Part shown: in pieces, positions 4,880 through 6,685 of the stretch
Layout: each line of letters begins with the position of its first letter
How positions within the stretch are numbered: the first letter of the stretch is position 1
NCBI GenBank assembly: GCA_020696885.1
Contig: JAJFMS010000188.1
Span: 1-6,685, forward strand
Origin: Armatimonadota bacterium
GTDB taxonomy: Bacteria; Armatimonadota; SYMT01
Direction: 5' to 3'
Length of the DNA stretch: 6,685 bases
Program-made: the position numbers and the translations under genes
The notes under the pieces: model-generated
The model's input: the letters and a program-made list of their open reading frames with translations, nothing else
What the model was told of the DNA's origin: nothing
Databases searched by the model: none

Positions 4880-6685
4880 ATGCCCACCCTCTGGAGACGA
4901 CTGTTATTCGGCTCCCCTCTGGCCACCAGCCAGAGCCACCACCAGAAACTCCCCAAGTACATCGGTCTGCCGGTCTTCGCTTCGGATGCGATCTCGTCCG
5001 TGGCCTACGCGACCGAAGAGATCCTGCTCGCCCTGACGCTGGGCACCGGCGTGGCCGCCGCGGTGGCGCTGGGGCAGGTGGTGCCGATCTCGGCCGCCAT
5101 CGCGCTGCTCCTGGCGATCGTGGTGTTCTCGTACCGGCAGACGATTTCGGCCTACCCCAACGGCGGCGGCTCGTACATCGTGGCCAGGGACAACCTGGGG
5201 GACACGGCCGGCCTCACGGCCGCCGCCTCCCTGCTGATCGACTACATCCTGACGGTGGCCGTGAGCATCGCGGCGGGGGTGGCGGCGCTCGTCTCGGCGG
5301 TGCCGGCGCTGGAGCCGCACCGGGTGGCGCTCTGCCTCGGCTTTATCGCCCTGCTCACGCTCGCAAACCTCCGCGGGCTGAAGGAGTCCGGCGCGGTGTT
5401 CATGCTGCCGACCTACGGGTTCCTGGCCGCGATCTACACCCTGATGACCGTGGGCTTCTACAAGTACTTCACCGGCACGCTGGGCCACTTCGCGGCAGCC
5501 GCGGAGACGGCGCCGGTCGCGGCCGGTGCGGCGCCGCTCACGCTCTTCCTGCTCCTCCGGGCGTTCTCTTCCGGCTGCGTGGCCATGACCGGCACGGAAG
5601 CCGTGAGCAACGGGGTGCCGGCGTTCCGCGCGCCCGAAGCGAAGAACGCCTCCGCCACACTGCTGATCATGGCCGGCATCCTGGGCAGCCTGTTCCTGGG
5701 GATCAGCTTCCTGGCCTGGCAGTACGGCGCCGTCCCGCATCCGGAGCACTCGGAGACGGTGGTCTCCATCCTCGCCAGCGGCGTCTTCGGCCGCAACTGG
5801 CTCTACTATGCGGTGCAGCTCACCACGTTCCTGCTGCTGGTGGTGGCGGCCAACACCGCCTACGCGGACTTCCCCCGGCTGGGGATGCTGCTGGGCCAGG
5901 ATCGCTTCCTGCCGCGGCAGCTCGCGCACATCGGGGACCGGCTCGTCTTCTCCAACGGCATCGTCATCCTGGCGGTACTGGCCGCGGGGCTGGTGGTCGC
6001 CTTCGGTGGGGTGACTCACCACCTGATCCCGCTGTATTCCGTGGGGGTCTTCCTCTCGTTCACGCTGTCCCAGGCGGGGATGGTCCGCCGCTGGTTCCGC
6101 CTGCAGGAGCACGGCTGGAAGCGGAACGCCCTCATCAACGGGATCGGCGCGCTGTGTACCGGCGTGGTCCTGCTGGTGGTCGCCTACACGAAGTTCGCGG
6201 CCGGCGATCCGATGACGGTCTACCCGCTCACCACGCCGCTCGGCTACTGGGTGATGGTCACGGCTATCGGCTTCGCGCTGACGTCGATGCACCACCGCCG
6301 GCTCGGCAAGGCATGGCTCGGCCTCAGCGCCGCGGGGCTCGCGCTCTGGTGGCTGGCGGCGCGCCCGGAGCTGCTGGCGCCGACCCCGATCCGGATGGGG
6401 GCCTGGGTGGTGGTGGTCGTCATCCCGATCCTCATCTGGATGTTCAGCCGGATCCACGCCCATTACGGCGACGTGGCGGAGCACCTCACCATGACGCGCA
6501 ACGCACCCGTGCCCCGTTTCCATCACACCGTGCTCGTGCCGGTCTCGGGCATCAACCGGGGCATCATGCCGGCGCTGGAGTATGCCCGCTCCATCGGCGG
6601 GGACATCCGGGCGGTCTACGTGGAGATCGACCCGTCTCGCACCGCCGATGTGCTCCGGCGCTGGGCCACGCACGTGCCGGACATT
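4880..6685 (+). CDS. APC/KUP-type permease, KimA-like potassium importer (3' end outside window)
   Basis: 602 codons are open from ATG 4880 to the window edge, so the C-terminus is missing. The protein is a polytopic inner-membrane transporter with about 12 hydrophobic segments between residues 28 and 521. It shares the hallmarks of APC-superfamily KimA proteins: SDAISSVAYATEEILL (35-50), YPNGGGSY (92-99), DYILTVAVS (121-129), NLRGLKES (163-170) and TGTEAVSNG (237-245). D36, Y43, D121, Y122 and E240 correspond to residues I recall as implicated in K+ binding or proton coupling in Bacillus subtilis KimA. From about 547 a cytoplasmic domain begins (HHTVLVPVSGINRG), matching the start of the UspA-like regulatory domain of this family. 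K+/H+ symport is the best guess; amino-acid transport by a related APC permease is the alternative. No ydaO-type c-di-AMP riboswitch, which controls B. subtilis kimA, is visible upstream. It is divergent from the light-sensing kinase. Confidence 0.9.
   Translation, partial: MPTLWRRLLFGSPLATSQSHHQKLPKYIGLPVFASDAISSVAYATEEILLALTLGTGVAAAVALGQVVPISAAIALLLAIVVFSYRQTISAYPNGGGSYIVARDNLGDTAGLTAAASLLIDYILTVAVSIAAGVAALVSAVPALEPHRVALCLGFIALLTLANLRGLKESGAVFMLPTYGFLAAIYTLMTVGFYKYFTGTLGHFAAAAETAPVAAGAAPLTLFLLLRAFSSGCVAMTGTEAVSNGVPAFRAPEAKNASATLLIMAGILGSLFLGISFLAWQYGAVPHPEHSETVVSILASGVFGRNWLYYAVQLTTFLLLVVAANTAYADFPRLGMLLGQDRFLPRQLAHIGDRLVFSNGIVILAVLAAGLVVAFGGVTHHLIPLYSVGVFLSFTLSQAGMVRRWFRLQEHGWKRNALINGIGALCTGVVLLVVAYTKFAAGDPMTVYPLTTPLGYWVMVTAIGFALTSMHHRRLGKAWLGLSAAGLALWWLAARPELLAPTPIRMGAWVVVVVIPILIWMFSRIHAHYGDVAEHLTMTRNAPVPRFHHTVLVPVSGINRGIMPALEYARSIGGDIRAVYVEIDPSRTADVLRRWATHVPDI

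Noticed and set aside
4904..6673. A 589-codon open frame on the minus strand opposite the transporter
   Set aside because: It is an antisense shadow of a GC-rich coding frame. Its product is dominated by His, Arg, Gly, Asp and Glu with no recognisable domain, while the plus frame gives a clear membrane transporter.

Overview
The window is visibly GC-rich bacterial DNA with strong G/C preference at third codon positions, two GTG starts and purine-rich ribosome binding sites. It reads as a free-living, high-GC environmental bacterium. The lineage cannot be fixed from the sequence; Gemmatimonadota or Chloroflexota are guesses only. There are four protein genes, three on the minus strand and one on the plus strand. 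No tRNA, rRNA, CRISPR array or intact insertion sequence was seen.

Layout from left to right. (1) Positions 1-149 hold no convincing gene. They contain an element bounded by 13-bp perfect inverted repeats (4-16 and 130-142) with a nested internal stem, just beyond the 3' end of the first gene. (2) Positions 150-1538 (minus) form a two-gene unit: a small membrane-bound, histidine-rich fatty-acid-hydroxylase/sterol-desaturase-type enzyme, followed 3 nt later by a short-chain dehydrogenase/reductase. A promoter-like sequence lies upstream at 1639-1667. (3) Positions 1539-1778 are an intergenic stretch with that promoter, a GC-rich hairpin in the leader and a possible terminator for the next gene. 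(4) Positions 1779-4568 (minus) encode a 929-residue hybrid histidine kinase. Its order is degenerate receiver, GAF, PAS, LOV, HisKA, HATPase, receiver. The LOV domain carries the flavin-reactive GRNCRFLQ cysteine motif and the other flavin contacts, so this is very probably a blue-light receptor kinase. (5) Positions 4569-4879 are a divergent intergenic region with a candidate kinase promoter, a five-tract G-quadruplex motif and a 17-bp direct repeat of 32-bp period. (6) Positions 4880-6685 (plus) encode an APC/KUP-type permease resembling KimA potassium importers; it runs off the window end as its cytoplasmic UspA-like domain begins.

How the genes may work together is inference. The kinase can sense blue light and pass phosphate from H571 to its own D861, but no separate output regulator is visible, so its target is unknown. 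The hydroxylase and reductase look co-transcribed and probably act on one lipid-like substrate. The kinase and the potassium-type transporter share a divergent control region, which makes co-regulation testable but not shown.
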